From positions 35,343,394 to 35,407,393 of the forward strand of contig OX328105.1 of the NCBI GenBank assembly GCA_946811185.2: DNA of 64,000 bases, read 5' to 3'. The position numbers and the translations under genes are program-made. Position 1 is the first letter of the stretch; each line of letters starts with the position of its first letter. This DNA comes from Hippopus hippopus (lineage: Eukaryota > Mollusca > Bivalvia > Cardiida > Cardiidae). Under the pieces are notes generated by a model that saw only the letters and a list, made by a program, of their open reading frames with translations, was not told where the DNA came from and searched no databases. Of the stretch, positions 20,592-30,245 are shown piece after piece.

Positions 20592-20813
20592 TTAACTCTT
20601 TACCAGATGAGGTAATTTTGGTCTGCTGAAATTGAAAGAATTTGCAGATGACAAATTTAGAGGGGCTAAAAAGGTGGTATTTATATCTGTAAGGGAAGAA
20701 AACACTGGAAAATGGAGAAAATGCTCATAACGAGCATTTTCTCCTTTTTCCAGTGTTTTCAAATGCCTTCAACCTCAGCCGTAAAAACCAGGGCTTATCT
20801 GGGAAAGGCTTAA
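20592..20813 (+). mobile_element. Pal-A copy with a covarying variant core
   Basis: TTAA to TTAA. The core arms read GAAAACACTGGAAAA...GCTC and GAGC...TTTTTCCAGTGTTTTC. Relative to the usual ACATTGTGGGAAAA...CTGG both arms share a T to C change, the same short deletion and the GCTC/GAGC tip. Only one mismatch remains in the stem. Confidence 0.85.
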
Positions 20814-20968
20814 CCCTTAGGCTGCTAAGCACAACTCAAGGACTTTTTGTGGATAGTGTAGACCAAGATCAGACTGCAAAGAACATGCAGTCTGATCTTG
20901 GATCTACACTGATCAATATGGAGATACCCCTCCCCCTATATACACCTTTAAAATAGCAACATTTTTAG
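20810..20968 (+). mobile_element. Pal-B copy, right end interrupted
   Basis: Starts at the shared TTAA (cccttaggctgctaagcac). Near-perfect core (gaccaagatcagactgcaaa ... gcagtctgatcttggatc). It stops after 'cctttaaaatagcaaca', where the ~150 bp array begins. Confidence 0.8.
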
Positions 20969-20969
20969 T

Positions 20970-21835
20970 TCCCCGCTGCAAAGCTGGAGGGGATTATAGG
21001 AATGGCCTTTGTCTGTCTCCGTCCAACCATCCTTCTGTCTGTTTTTCTGTTCGTAACACTTTCTTTTCGGCTCCATATCTTCAGAACCCTTCGAAAGATT
21101 TTCGATAAATTTTGGTCAAATGTTTATCTTGGTAAGACTGTGTGCGGTGTGTGTCTATCTTCATTATTTTTGGAGATACTGCCCTTTGTTATTTTACAAG
21201 TGTGATTTTTGTTTGGAGCATAACTTCCAAAGAATAGAAGCTATCAACTTCAAACTTCATAGATCACATTAAGGAGAAGCGCAGTGCACAAGATCTATAA
21301 CTCTATCATCATCATTTTTGGAGTTTTTGCCCTTTGTTATTTTACAAATTGGTTTTTTGTCAGGAGGATATCTTCCAAAGTATGAAAACTATTGACTATA
21401 ACTTCATTTGCAGATAGATCAAACTTAGGAAAAGATCAGATCACAAGAACCTTAACTCTGTCTTCTGTATTCTTTGAGTTTTTGCCCTTTAGTTTTGTTT
21501 ACAAATCAGATTTTTGTCTGGAGTATAGCTTCTAAGGTATAAAAGTTAAGGACTTTAAACTTCATTTGCAGATAGTTTATGTTGAGGACAAGTGCAGTGC
21601 CTAAGAACCATAACTGTGTCTTTACTATTTTTAGAGTTATTGCCCTATGTTTACTTACAAATTCGATTTTTGTCAGGAGCATATTTTCAAGGTATGAAAG
21701 CTCTTGACTTTAAACTTCATTTGCAGATAGATCACTTTGAGGACTTACAGATCACAAGAACCTTAACTATTTCTTTTGCATTTTTTGAGTTTTTGCTCTT
21801 TGTTATTTTACCCTTTGGATTTGGAAAGGGGCAGT
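20970..21835 (+). repeat. degenerate tandem array, ~146-158 bp unit
   Basis: About five units. Landmarks 'ggagcataacttccaaag', 'ggaggatatcttccaaag', 'ggagtatagcttctaagg' and 'ggagcatattttcaagg' begin near 21215, 21363, 21520 and 21676. Each unit also carries 'ttgactttaaacttcatttgcagatag', 'cacaagaaccttaactctgtctt' and a 'tttgccctttgttattttac' phrase or close variant. The head 'agttccccgctgcaaagctgg' and 'tgtctgtctccgtccaacc' precede the first unit. Confidence 0.8.
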
Positions 21836-21900
21836 CATCAAGGCACTAGGTTGGGGTATTTGTCCACTTGCGATGGTTCTAGTTAGCAGCTGCTTTCCCA

Positions 21901-22051
21901 GATGGTAACCAGCATTTTCTCCTTTTCCCTCAATGTTTTCTAACATTTTGAAGACAAATCCAATCATTGAGCCACATGGAAATGTGTTGTTGACTAATGC
22001 TTCCATTTCAGGTGAGTTCACTGTTGGTTTTTGCCTGTTAAAGACTTGAGC
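21901..22051 (-). mobile_element. Pal-A right half
   Basis: Begins in the core (tggtaaccagcattttctccttttccc) and runs through the long arm to 'cctgttaaagacttga'. The left half is absent. Confidence 0.7.
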
Positions 22052-22269
22052 AATTTCTCCAGTTTCTGCAATGCTTTTGAAGTTTTCCTGCCATACAGAT
22101 AGCTAGATGGTTAGGGTTAAAATTGTCAACCATAATGAATGTGTTCCACTGCCTCTCCAGCCTGTAAAAATACATCAAAGATTATGTACCTGGTGAACTT
22201 TTATGTAATCAGCTGCTTTTTCATCTTCTATTTATAAATTCCCATTACCTTCTAGTGCAGAACCTCTTA

Positions 22270-22350
22270 CCTAATGAACTTGTGTCCTGGAGGAAGGACA
22301 CTTGAAAATATTGTGGGAAAATGCTTGTTCATAAATTTTTCTTACTTTTA
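22270..22350 (-). repeat. Pal-A fragment
   Basis: 'ggaggaaggacacttgaaaatattgtgggaaaatgcttg' is a short arm plus one core half. Confidence 0.5.
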
Positions 22351-22429
22351 TGGTGCAGATTCTCTCGCAAAAAGATTCCATGTCCTTGTTCGAAGAATAC
22401 TTCTTAAAACTTAAGGTGAAAGCATAGAA

Positions 22430-22530
22430 AGCTTGTTACCAATTTTCTCTCCTTTTTCTACAATGTTCTCCACCCTTTCAAAGATAAAAACCCCCATGTG
22501 AGCTAAGCCCAATTTGTCCTCTGCTTGGTA
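22430..22530 (-). repeat. Pal-A fragment
   Basis: 'gttaccaattttctctcctttttctacaatgttctccaccctttcaaag' then 'gtgagctaagcccaatttgtcctctgc': right core arm and the start of the long arm. Confidence 0.55.
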
Positions 22531-22751
22531 TTGTCTCTCGCAGGATCTCAGACCTATACATCTCTTTGTGCATGAATGTACCTATTCCTTTGTCCAGTTT
22601 ATGTACATTGGTACTTTCCATGCACCGCATTGGAAAATTTTTTGAACATTTTGTTGGGGAAAAGAGTCATGCGGTGTTATTAAGATTAGATACCACATTC
22701 CCTTCTGGAGAGAATGACCACAAGAAAAAATGGACAACTTGTTATGAGAGC

Positions 22752-22978
22752 TAAATAAACTAAATAACAAATTTATAGACTTGTCCATGATTGAAAGCAT
22801 TAATTGGTGGACAAAAAAAATCAAATGTGGTGCAATTAATGGGATTTAACTCGATTGGTAGAAATCATTGTAGCAAAGGAAGAAAATGATGTTTACTAGC
22901 ATGTTCTCTTTTTTCTGCAATGTTTTTAAAGGGCTGATTCCTCACAGTCTTAGACACCACTGGTTAGTAAAGCGTTAA
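22752..22978 (+). mobile_element. Pal-A copy, diverged
   Basis: Left end 'taaactaaataacaaattta', internal 'gcattaattggtggac' (an internal TTAA), weak core (gaaaatgatgtttactagcatgttctc), right end 'gttagtaaagcgTTAA'. Confidence 0.75.
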
Positions 22979-23196
22979 GTAGTTCTGGTAGAGTTTGATA
23001 TTTAGCCTTTGACAGTACTGCAACTCTTAATCTGGAAAGTAAATTGTAGTTTGATAGTTTTTTTTCTGTACAAGTTTTTGTATAATGATGGCAGGGCAAG
23101 GGGGAAATAAAGAAAGATGCACGGAGAGATGCACTGTCTGCCTTGATTAGGTATCTGCCATTTTCTTTTCAAAAAATGGTTTTGTATCCTGTAACA

Positions 23197-23360
23197 TCTG
23201 CAGACAACAAATTTGAAATTTATAAAAATGAACAGGTTTCTAATAGGGTAGAAAACATAGTTGGAAGAGGAGAAAATGCTGGTTACCAGCATTTTCTCCT
23301 TTTCCCACAATGTTTTCAGAAGCCTTTTTTCCCAGGGTCATGAAAACCTGGGATTGTTAA
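23197..23360 (+). mobile_element. Pal-A copy, both ends shortened
   Basis: The left arm starts at 'tctgcagacaacaaattt'. The core ggagaaaatgctggttaccagcattttctcc is intact. The right side ends 'gggattgTTAA' without the TGGTAAAGGG terminus. It shares TTAA 23357-23360 with Pal-B. Confidence 0.8.
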
Positions 23361-23538
23361 CCCTCTAGTGCTGGATAATTAAAATGGATATAATTGTTCA
23401 GTTCTAAAGATGCAGATATTGCAATTTAAAGCTGTTTTTGTATCTGGCGAAAAAGTGGACAGTGTAGATCCCAGATCAAACTTTATCTACATTGCCTGTA
23501 TAAGCAATCAAATCTGGGTTCAGTGTGACAAGGGTTAA
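23357..23538 (-). mobile_element. Pal-B copy, middle of an A-B-A chain
   Basis: TTAA (ccctctagtgctgg) to TTAA (gacaaggg). Keeps 'tgcaatttaaagctgtttttg' and 'ggacagtgtagatcccagatcaaac', but the second hairpin arm is decayed (tttatctacattgcctgt). Same subfamily as 61960-62168. Confidence 0.8.
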
Positions 23539-23761
23539 CTCTGTACCAGGCAAAAATTCAGACTTGCCCTTTTTTGTGTGAAGGGGCAATTGTAGGCAAC
23601 AAATTAAATGCTGCTAAAATATTGAATTGCCTTTTGAAAATAAAAAAAAAACATTGATGGAGAAAATTGTGGTTACTGGCATGTTCACCTTTTCCCACAA
23701 TAGTTTCAAAAGCTTTCTTTCTGATGGTCCTTTTAATTTTGTATTGTGTTATAAAGGGCCA
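23535..23761 (+). mobile_element. Pal-A copy, decayed core
   Basis: Starts at the shared TTAA (ctctgtaccaggc). The core is reduced to gagaaaattgtggttactggcatgttcacc. Ends 'gtgttataaagggcca'. Confidence 0.75.
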
Positions 23762-24387
23762 AACAAATGATTATCCAGCAAAACTGTTATATATATGTAA
23801 AAGTATAATAGCTTGTAGACTTTGTGTTTGATAGCTTTGTAGTTGTGTGTGAGACATACATTTACTTTCATGCTATAAAAAAGCCACTTTTCCTTGCCAT
23901 AAAAGGGAAAAGAGTTCATTTTATAATTGGCAAAACCCTGGAAGGTTTATCTATGTTCTTATTAACAGACGAGTTATTACGATATAATGACATTAGCATA
24001 AAAAACCACAGGGCCCAGATCGATATGTCTGATCCGCCGTCTCTTTGATGTGAAACCATATGTGATTGCTTCAATGTATAATGGTCTGTCGGTAGACACT
24101 CGAGATCAATAATTGACTTTGTCATCGGGTGGGAGCTATCACGAACAGGGAAAAAAATGGGTTTTCTACGTCAGCAATAAATACAGCTCGTAATTCTCTT
24201 ATTTCCTATTTGAATAGCAGACAGTTTTCATCCAATTAAATGGTGGAGGGATATTTTTTTCAATTCTCCTGTAAATCTAGTTACATATCCTTCCATGGCC
24301 TTGACTGTATTGTTTGAGATTATAGAGTTTTTACATCTTTGTCATTTATCATATCCCATCCTATCCATAAGTGATTCTTTTTTTTTT
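23762..24387. other. unassigned
   Basis: No element or exon recognised in about 620 bp. Confidence 0.35.
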
Positions 24388-24614
24388 TTAACTCTACCAA
24401 AATGACAAAATTGTAGACTAGTCCATATTGAAAGCATTTGCAGGCGACAAAATAAATATGGCTCACAAATTGAAAATTGTTTTGGGAAAGGTAGAAAATA
24501 TTGTGGGAAAAGGAGAAAATGCTGGTAACCAGCGTTTTCTCCTTTTCCCACAATGTTTTCAAAAGGCTTCTATCTCAGGGTCATTAAAGTTGGGATTGTG
24601 TGGTATAGAGTTAA
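24388..24614 (+). mobile_element. Pal-A copy
   Basis: TTAA to TTAA. The core gtgggaaaaggagaaaatgc / gcgttttctccttttcccac has a single mismatch. Right terminus 'gtgtggtatagagTTAA'. Confidence 0.87.
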
Positions 24615-24911
24615 ACATTCTAGATCAAGAATTTAGAAAGCTCAAAATTCAATGGAACATTATAATCATCAAAGCATTGTAAGTTTTTCTGAATGAAACA
24701 TTTTTTCCAGTTTTCGGTCGAGATTTATTTTGAGAGGGGACAAATATCTCTATGCTTGCAGAACAGTGACGCATTCAAGACTGCTATTCTGAAAAAGATT
24801 TGAAGGAGAGAAAATCCCACCTGTGTACATTACAATAAGATACTTTCTATAAATCAATTGGGCAATGTCCATGAATGTCAACCTCAGCAGAACAGTGTGC
24901 TGTATCAGTTA

Positions 24912-25134
24912 AGCAGCACTTTGGTAGAAGGGCATTCAGTGCATCTCCCTAATGAATTATACCAAGCAAATCATCACATAATCATGAATCATGAAGTAGA
25001 ATGGTCCTTTGAAAAGTTCAAAACAAAAAGTTTCTACCCATGTTGGCCAAGCTGACATGGGTAAATACTTTTTGCAGATACATTAAACCCCTTTTTCACG
25101 GAGTTTGAAACCCCTTTTTCATGGAGTTTGACTC
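24912..25134 (+). mobile_element. Pal-C copy 3
   Basis: Holds 'ataccaagcaaatcatcacataatcatgaatc' and the hairpin scrap 'cccatgttggccaagctgacatggg'. The right terminus is tandemly duplicated (aaacccctttttcacggagtttg followed by aaacccctttttcatggagtttg). Confidence 0.7.
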
Positions 25135-25184
25135 ACGTCTGGACTGAAAATGTTCATTTCTTCTGTTAGCATTCTAGTGTCTGT

Positions 25185-25617
25185 TTAACCCTTTACCAAA
25201 AAATCCCATGTTTAAGCAATCTTGAAGAAGAAGCATTTTGAAAACACTGTGAAGAGAAGACTTGGTGACCAACATATTCTCTACTGTTCCCACAATGATT
25301 TCTACCCTGTCAATGACACATTCCATCATTTGAGGTACATTTGTTGTTTGCAATTTAACTCTTTACCACACAATCGCGAGTTTTAACGACCCTGTAGGAA
25401 AAGCCTTTTGAAAACATTGTGGGAAAAGGAGAAAATGGTTACCAGCATGTTCTCCTTTTCCCATAATGTTCTCTACTCCATCAAAGAGAAATTTCAACAT
25501 TTAAATTGTCGTCTGCAAATGCTTTCAGTTTGGACGTCTAAATTTTTGTTGAGTGGTAAAGAGTTAATGCTTTCAGTACGGACAAATCTGAAGTTTTGTG
25601 GTCTTGTAAAAAGTTAA
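25185..25617 (-). mobile_element. Pal-A copy interrupted by another Pal-A
   Basis: Left end TTAA 25185-25188 (ccctttaccaaaaaatccc). The long arm stops at 'gtttgcaaTTAA' and resumes after the inserted copy as 'TTAAtgctttcagtacggac', ending 'cttgtaaaaagTTAA'. Removing the insert and one TTAA restores the usual 'tgcaaattaatgcttt'-type long-arm order. Confidence 0.85.
25355..25567 (-). mobile_element. Pal-A copy inserted inside the flanking Pal-A
   Basis: TTAA 25355-25358 to TTAA 25564-25567, an exact target-site duplication inside another Pal-A. The core has lost ~6 bp of one arm (gagaaaatggttaccagcatgttctcc). Both TIRs are good. Confidence 0.88.
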
Positions 25618-26114
25618 TATTGCCACATACAGACAATGTTGCTCGTCTTCAGTGACCCTCAGTTCAGAAAAAACTGTGACAAAAGGAGAAAATGGTCCAA
25701 ACGAACACAGTTACTGCAATATTTTATACCTGTAGAGTAAAGGATAAAACCAAAGTAGAACAATATTGGCAAAAAGAACTGTGTCATTATGACTCAGACT
25801 GCACCAAAAGCCCAACAACATTGGGCTCTTGGGAGCCCCCTGAAATATTATATTAGATAAATTTCTAATCAATAATTACTCAGGCATTCCTGTATCCTTC
25901 CCCCCCTACAATCAGAACTACATGTAGGAAAGGTAATGTGGTATTCAAATCATTCTAATTCTTGTCTTTAAAACCTGTGTTGTTGGTTTGAGATGACTCT
26001 GAGTACCAACAACATAGATTTGCGTGAAGGACTTGTGTTTAAGAACAACAAGAAAACCTTAAGTGTACCCATTATCGTGATGTACAAATTTGCTATATAA
26101 GAATATCAATGGTC
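25618..26114. repeat. unassigned, with a decayed MITE-K relative
   Basis: From about 25905 phrases like 'aaaacctgtgttgttgg', 'gactctgagtaccaacaacatag' recall MITE-K. Termini are not clear. Confidence 0.4.
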
Positions 26115-26317
26115 TTAACCCTTTTCTAGACAAGCCCTTGTTTAACAGTTCTAATGGTGTAAGCTTTTAAAAACATTGCGAGAAATGAAGAAAATGTGGG
26201 TAAACAGCATTTTCTCCATTTCTCACAATATTTTCTACCCTTTCAAGAACATATTTTATTATTGGATCTGATTTGATTTGTAATCTGCAAATGCTTTTAA
26301 TTTGGACAAGTCTTTAA
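26115..26317 (-). mobile_element. Pal-A copy, right TIR lost
   Basis: TTAA 26115-26118 left end. The core is partly decayed (gaaaatgtgggtaaacagcattttctcc). The right side ends 'ggacaagtctTTAA' at the TTAA shared with the next copy. Confidence 0.8.
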
Positions 26318-26545
26318 CTCTGAACCAGATGGTCAGATTTTAGACTTTTCCAAATTGAAGGCATTTCCAGACAACAATTTAAATGTGGAACAAATTGTGA
26401 GATTTGGCTGTGAAAGAATGAAAAACATTGTGGGAAAAGGAAAAAAAAATGCTGGTTTCCAGCATTTTCCCCTTTTCCCTCAATGTTTTCTAGAGCTTTC
26501 TTTCTCATGGTCATTAAAAGTCTGGATTGTGTGGTGAAGAGTTAA
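26314..26545 (+). mobile_element. Pal-A copy
   Basis: TTAA to TTAA. The core has an A-run expansion on one side (ggaaaaaaaaatgctggtttccagcattttcccc). Right end 'gtgtggtgaagagTTAA'. Confidence 0.85.
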
Positions 26546-26659
26546 GGCCTGAAAAAAAAGATGAACACCATGAATTAAGGTACATGCGGAGACATTGTAT
26601 AGTGGAAATTGGTGAGCAAATGTATCATTTTGCCACAAAGTTTCCATCGGTTGTCAGCC

Positions 26660-26738
26660 AAAACACAAAAACAGTTGTCTGCAAATGTTTTGAGTTTTGA
26701 TGAGTCAAACAATTTTTTGTCTGATAAAGAGTTAGATG
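26660..26738 (-). repeat. Pal-A right-end fragment
   Basis: 'gtctgcaaatgttttgagttttgatgagtc' and 'tttttgtctgataaagagtta'. Confidence 0.55.
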
Positions 26739-26739
26739 G

Positions 26740-26885
26740 ACATTTTTGTATAGATGTACAGAAAAGAGAGCATGTTTGGATACAAATTTTCTTGCAGGGA
26801 CACTTCTAATGAGTACCCACAAGATAGGTTTTAGTCTTGAAATGTGTTTACATTTTGACAATCTCTCATCTGGACAGAGTTATGT
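26740..26885. repeat. decayed MITE-K relative
   Basis: 'acttctaatgagtacccacaagataggtttta' and 'ctcatctggacagag' resemble the MITE-K centre and end. Confidence 0.4.
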
Positions 26886-26987
26886 AAAAAATGATTGCGA
26901 TAAAGTGTCTCCCAGCTTGCTTACCTAGACAGATGGATTTTGAGTGCTGATCAGAGCTGATAATCAAGTGATTGATTTTCATTTCAG

Positions 26988-27088
26988 GTGTCTGGAACAT
27001 TTGTTGCCATTCTCTCACACAGACAAGAAGGAAGAACTAAGAGAGAGGGAACTTGTCATTGTATTGACCATCACAAGGGTTATGTTAG
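26988..27088 (+). CDS. internal exon of an unidentified gene
   Basis: Acceptor 'gattttcatttcag' precedes the exon and donor 'gtaagc' follows it. Of the open frames, the one starting after the first G reads CLEHLLPFSHTDKKEELRER followed by ELVIVLTITRVML, ending one base into a codon. The mix of charged and hydrophobic residues suggests an alpha-helical protein, perhaps of the HEAT/ARM kind, but I do not recognise the family. It joins in phase to 39648-39719. It is outside any repeat I can define. Confidence 0.6.
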
Positions 27089-27220
27089 GTAAGCTTTAAC
27101 TTGCCTCTTCTTCTGTATTTTTTTTCAAGAAATTTTCCCTGTCCCTTGTTGTTTTTATCAATCACAGTTCAGATTATTTTTTGACATACTTAGTTGTGGC
27201 ACTGGTAGTAGTAAAAAGGA

Positions 27221-27751
27221 TACCGTATTGTCTCTTTCTGACGCCCCCCCGGGGCATTACATTTTCCAAAAGGGGTGCGTTTAATAGAGGTAAAATGACA
27301 GAACTTTCAGAGGACGATAATAACATTACCGTCCAGGTCTTAGTCAGTACCGACTGCATAGTGATTGCCGTTTGAGAAAACTTCTATTAATGCAGAATAT
27401 CGATTTTACCGCTGATCATGATTCATTTGGACATTAAATAGCATTCACACTTCATGTGGGACATTATGTCTTTGATACTTTCTCTGTCTTAAAAGTTTTT
27501 CAAAGTTAGTTGACAAATTTTGTGTTACCTGAAGTTTGTAAGACCGGAAGTGTATGTATATTAGGGAAGTCAGGTGTTAATAACATCAATTTGTTAAGTA
27601 ATTAGGATTATGTCTATGTCGTGGTATTATTTCAGCTAATTTATTTCAACTTTATCTATGGAATGGCTACGTGGTAAGCCCAATTTTTGGTTAGAAAAAA
27701 ACTTTAGGAGCATTCATTAGAGGGGGAGAGATAATAGGAGACGATGCGGTA
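27221..27751 (+). mobile_element. MITE-G copy 2, best ends
   Basis: Starts TACCGTATTGTCTC and ends GGAGACGATGCGGTA, inverted repeats of about 14 bp. 'tagaggtaaaatgacag' and 'tcagaggacgataataac' lie near the left, 'ctaatttatttcaactttatctatggaatggc' and 'attagagggggag' near the right. No ORF of note. Confidence 0.82.
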
Positions 27752-27788
27752 GTTTCGAAAACTCTTGTTTGTTTCATAAAGCCCTTTT

Positions 27789-27806
27789 TGTTTGGTGAAG
27801 GGTTCA
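27789..27806 (+). repeat. Pal-A terminal scrap
   Basis: 'gtttggtgaagggttc' is a right terminus with no body. Confidence 0.4.
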
Positions 27807-27829
27807 GCTGACAAAAAGTACATGCCTGA

Positions 27830-28037
27830 TTAAACCTTTACAAAACAATTCCATGTTTACATAACCCTAACAAACAAAACTTTCGAAAACATAGCGGGAA
27901 AAGGAAAAAAATGCTGATGATGAGCATTTACCTTTTCAAAGTCAAATCGAATCATTTGAGTAACAGCAATACTTTGTTGAAGTGCAAATGCTTCGCATTG
28001 GACAATGCTATAACTATTTGTCTGGTAATAGTCTTTA
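27830..28037 (-). mobile_element. Pal-A copy, core shortened
   Basis: TTAA to TTAA. The core is 'gaaaaaaatgctgatgatgagcatttacc', a small variant hairpin with the tip changed to gctgatgatgagc, then 'ttttcaaagtcaaatcgaatcatttgag'. Confidence 0.78.
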
Positions 28038-28174
28038 ATACCATAGTATGCATCTTATACTACACTGCTGAAGCTGCTTATCAGCCTACTGAATGACTGC
28101 CCATATAAACCAATATATCTGCTTTAGCTTGAGCAATACAGTGATGGGCTTCAAGTATGGTATCATCGTGTGCT

Positions 28175-28403
28175 TTCGCTCTTTACCAAATGACAAAATT
28201 TTAGACTTGTCCAAAATAAAAGGGTTTGCAGACCACAAAGTAAATGTAACTCAATAATTGAAATTTGCTTTTGGAAGAGTAGAAAACATTGTGGATAAAG
28301 GAGAAAATGCAGGCTACCAGCACTTTTTCCCTTTTTCCAAAATGTTTTCAAAAGCTTTTTTTCAGGGTCGTTAGAAACAAGGGATTGTGTGGTAAAGGGC
28401 TAG
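28175..28403 (+). mobile_element. Pal-A copy
   Basis: Left 'gctctttaccaaatgac', right 'gtgtggtaaagggcta'; both TTAA have mutated. The core is moderately paired (ggagaaaatgcaggctaccagcactttttcc). Confidence 0.8.
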
Positions 28404-28888
28404 GACTAAGTCTAAATGCAAAATATGAAACATGCTGTTAACGTAAATCATGTTGCAGTCAAGAAGGTGCTAATAGATGTGGGAATTATTTTTAGACATC
28501 CAAGGACACAAACATGACTTGTATTATTTTTACATTTTTCAGGGTGATTTAGTAGTTTTCTCTTTTGGTATTGAACTTCTGTTTTCAGATCTCTTTGTGA
28601 TTGTGACCTGGTCCTCATCTTAATTTTTAAAATGAAAATAGATGCAAATTTTTCAAAATGTTGAAAAGTCAAAACACAGACACTTTAACATTTTAAAGGT
28701 GAAAGTAACTTTTTGGAATAACATTAAAAAAAACTGGGAAAATAAGCAACAATTTGTTGCAACTATAACTTAATGTCCTTTCTTCCAAAGTGTTTTATAA
28801 AGATTAGTTTACAGCAGGGATGTGAAAAGGTTGTACTGCAATGCATTAATTCTCTAATTATTGGACAAAATTTTACAGTTGTCAAAAT
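28404..28888. other. unassigned
   Basis: Only a Pal-A scrap at 28862-28885 (ttggacaaaattttacagttgtc). Confidence 0.35.
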
Positions 28889-29116
28889 TTAATTCTTTAC
28901 CGGATGACAAAATTTTAGACTGGTCCAGATTCAAAGCATTTGCAGATGTCAAAATAATTGTACAGAAAAATTAAAATTTGCTATGGGAAGGGTAGAAAAC
29001 ATTGTGGGAAAAGGAGAAAATGCTGGTTACCAGCATTTTCTCCTTTTCCCACAATGTTTTCAAACGTCTTCTCTCCAAGGATCATTAAAAACCGGGATTG
29101 TTTGGTAAAGAGTTAC
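28889..29116 (+). mobile_element. Pal-A copy with perfect palindrome
   Basis: TTAA left, TTAC right. The core from gaaaacattgtggg to cccacaatgttttc is without mismatch around ggttacc. Confidence 0.88.
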
Positions 29117-29124
29117 GGGACCTG

Positions 29125-29332
29125 CAGACTTTAACTGGGTCTTAAATGATTGGATTTGTCTCGAGATGGGCAGAAAACATGGCGGGGAAAGGAGGAAATG
29201 TTGGTTACAAGCATTTTCTCCTTTTCTCTCAATGTTTTTAAAGCCAAGCATTTTCCCCTTTCCCCACCATGTTTTCTACCCATCTACATCCTCAGGGTTG
29301 TTAAACAGGGTATTGTATAATAAAAGGGTAAA
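29125..29332 (+). mobile_element. Pal-A copy, rearranged
   Basis: Contains the core twice on its right side: 'acaagcattttctccttttctctcaatgtttttaaag' then 'ccaagcattttcccctttccccaccatgttttctacccat'. The second reads like the right arm of another copy. The terminus is 'aataaaagggtaaa'. Confidence 0.6.
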
Positions 29333-29619
29333 ATCAGGATTTCAAATCTCAGCAGGAAAAAGAAAAATATATCTTTCTGGTGACTTGTTACAAATCCTAT
29401 TTTGATGCGAAATGTAGCCTTGCCTCTCAGCCGCAGTAAATCATCTTGACTGGCTCTTGACGTAATTGATTGTCAGTGTCGTGGTGTCGTAACTGAATGT
29501 TCTGAAAACTGCGTAAGAAAAAGAAATTAAGTTTAGTATTGAGACATCATGCCTCATTTTGTGAGACGTTTTTGAGGAAGAGATTTTGTTGGTGGCCGAA
29601 CTTTGTCTGGAATAACCTT

Positions 29620-29795
29620 ATCAGAATCCTACGCTAAGAATTACGACCCTGTGGAAGAAGGCTTTCAAAAAATGTGCTGGCATTGCCTCCTTTTTCCAAA
29701 ATGATTTTTACTGTATCAGAGACAAATTCAGTCATCTGAGAGATATATTTTTTCAATATGGACATTCACATGAAATTTTATCATTTGGTAAAAAG
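29620..29795 (-). mobile_element. Pal-A copy, decayed
   Basis: 'ttacgaccctgtggaagaaggctttcaaaaaatg', a collapsed core (tgctggcattgcctcc) and 'ttttatcatttggtaaaaag'. Confidence 0.55.
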
Positions 29796-29829
29796 AAAGT
29801 GAACCTTTATTGAGTAAACTCTGCTTTTG

Positions 29830-29885
29830 CAGATGGTAGCGATCAAGATCAGATCGCACAGAATGTGTGGTCCAAGTATGAATTT
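29830..29885 (+). repeat. Pal-B core fragment
   Basis: 'gcgatcaagatcagatcgcacagaatgtgtggtcc' is one decayed palindrome. Confidence 0.5.
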
Positions 29886-30078
29886 AAATTGTGTAAGCTA
29901 ATCTGCATTGTCTGCTACTTTGGCAGTAACTCTTATAGTATATAAGCTGTTTTTCCTAATTGAACAGGTCCAATTACTTCATTCAATGCTGTAGGTTGAA
30001 GTTCTGATGGCTTGTACATCAGTTTTAGGTCTCCGCAGCCAAGCTGACAGTGTCAATGCAATGAACAGAATTTGGATT

Positions 30079-30245
30079 CTCAACTCTTCACCAAATGGTC
30101 TCATGTTTTGATGACCCTTGCCAAATCCAGGTTTTGAAAACATCATCGGGAAAGACTACAGTACATGTAAATCTGAGTTTTTCTATTTTTCCAGTGTTAT
30201 CTGCCCTTTCAAGGACTAATCCCCCCATTCTAGCAAGTATGCTTT
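30079..30245 (-). mobile_element. Pal-A copy, decayed
   Basis: 'caactcttcaccaaatgg', 'ttgaaaacatcatcgggaaag', 'tttttctatttttccagtgtt' and 'gccctttcaaggactaatcc' keep the order of a minus copy. Confidence 0.55.
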
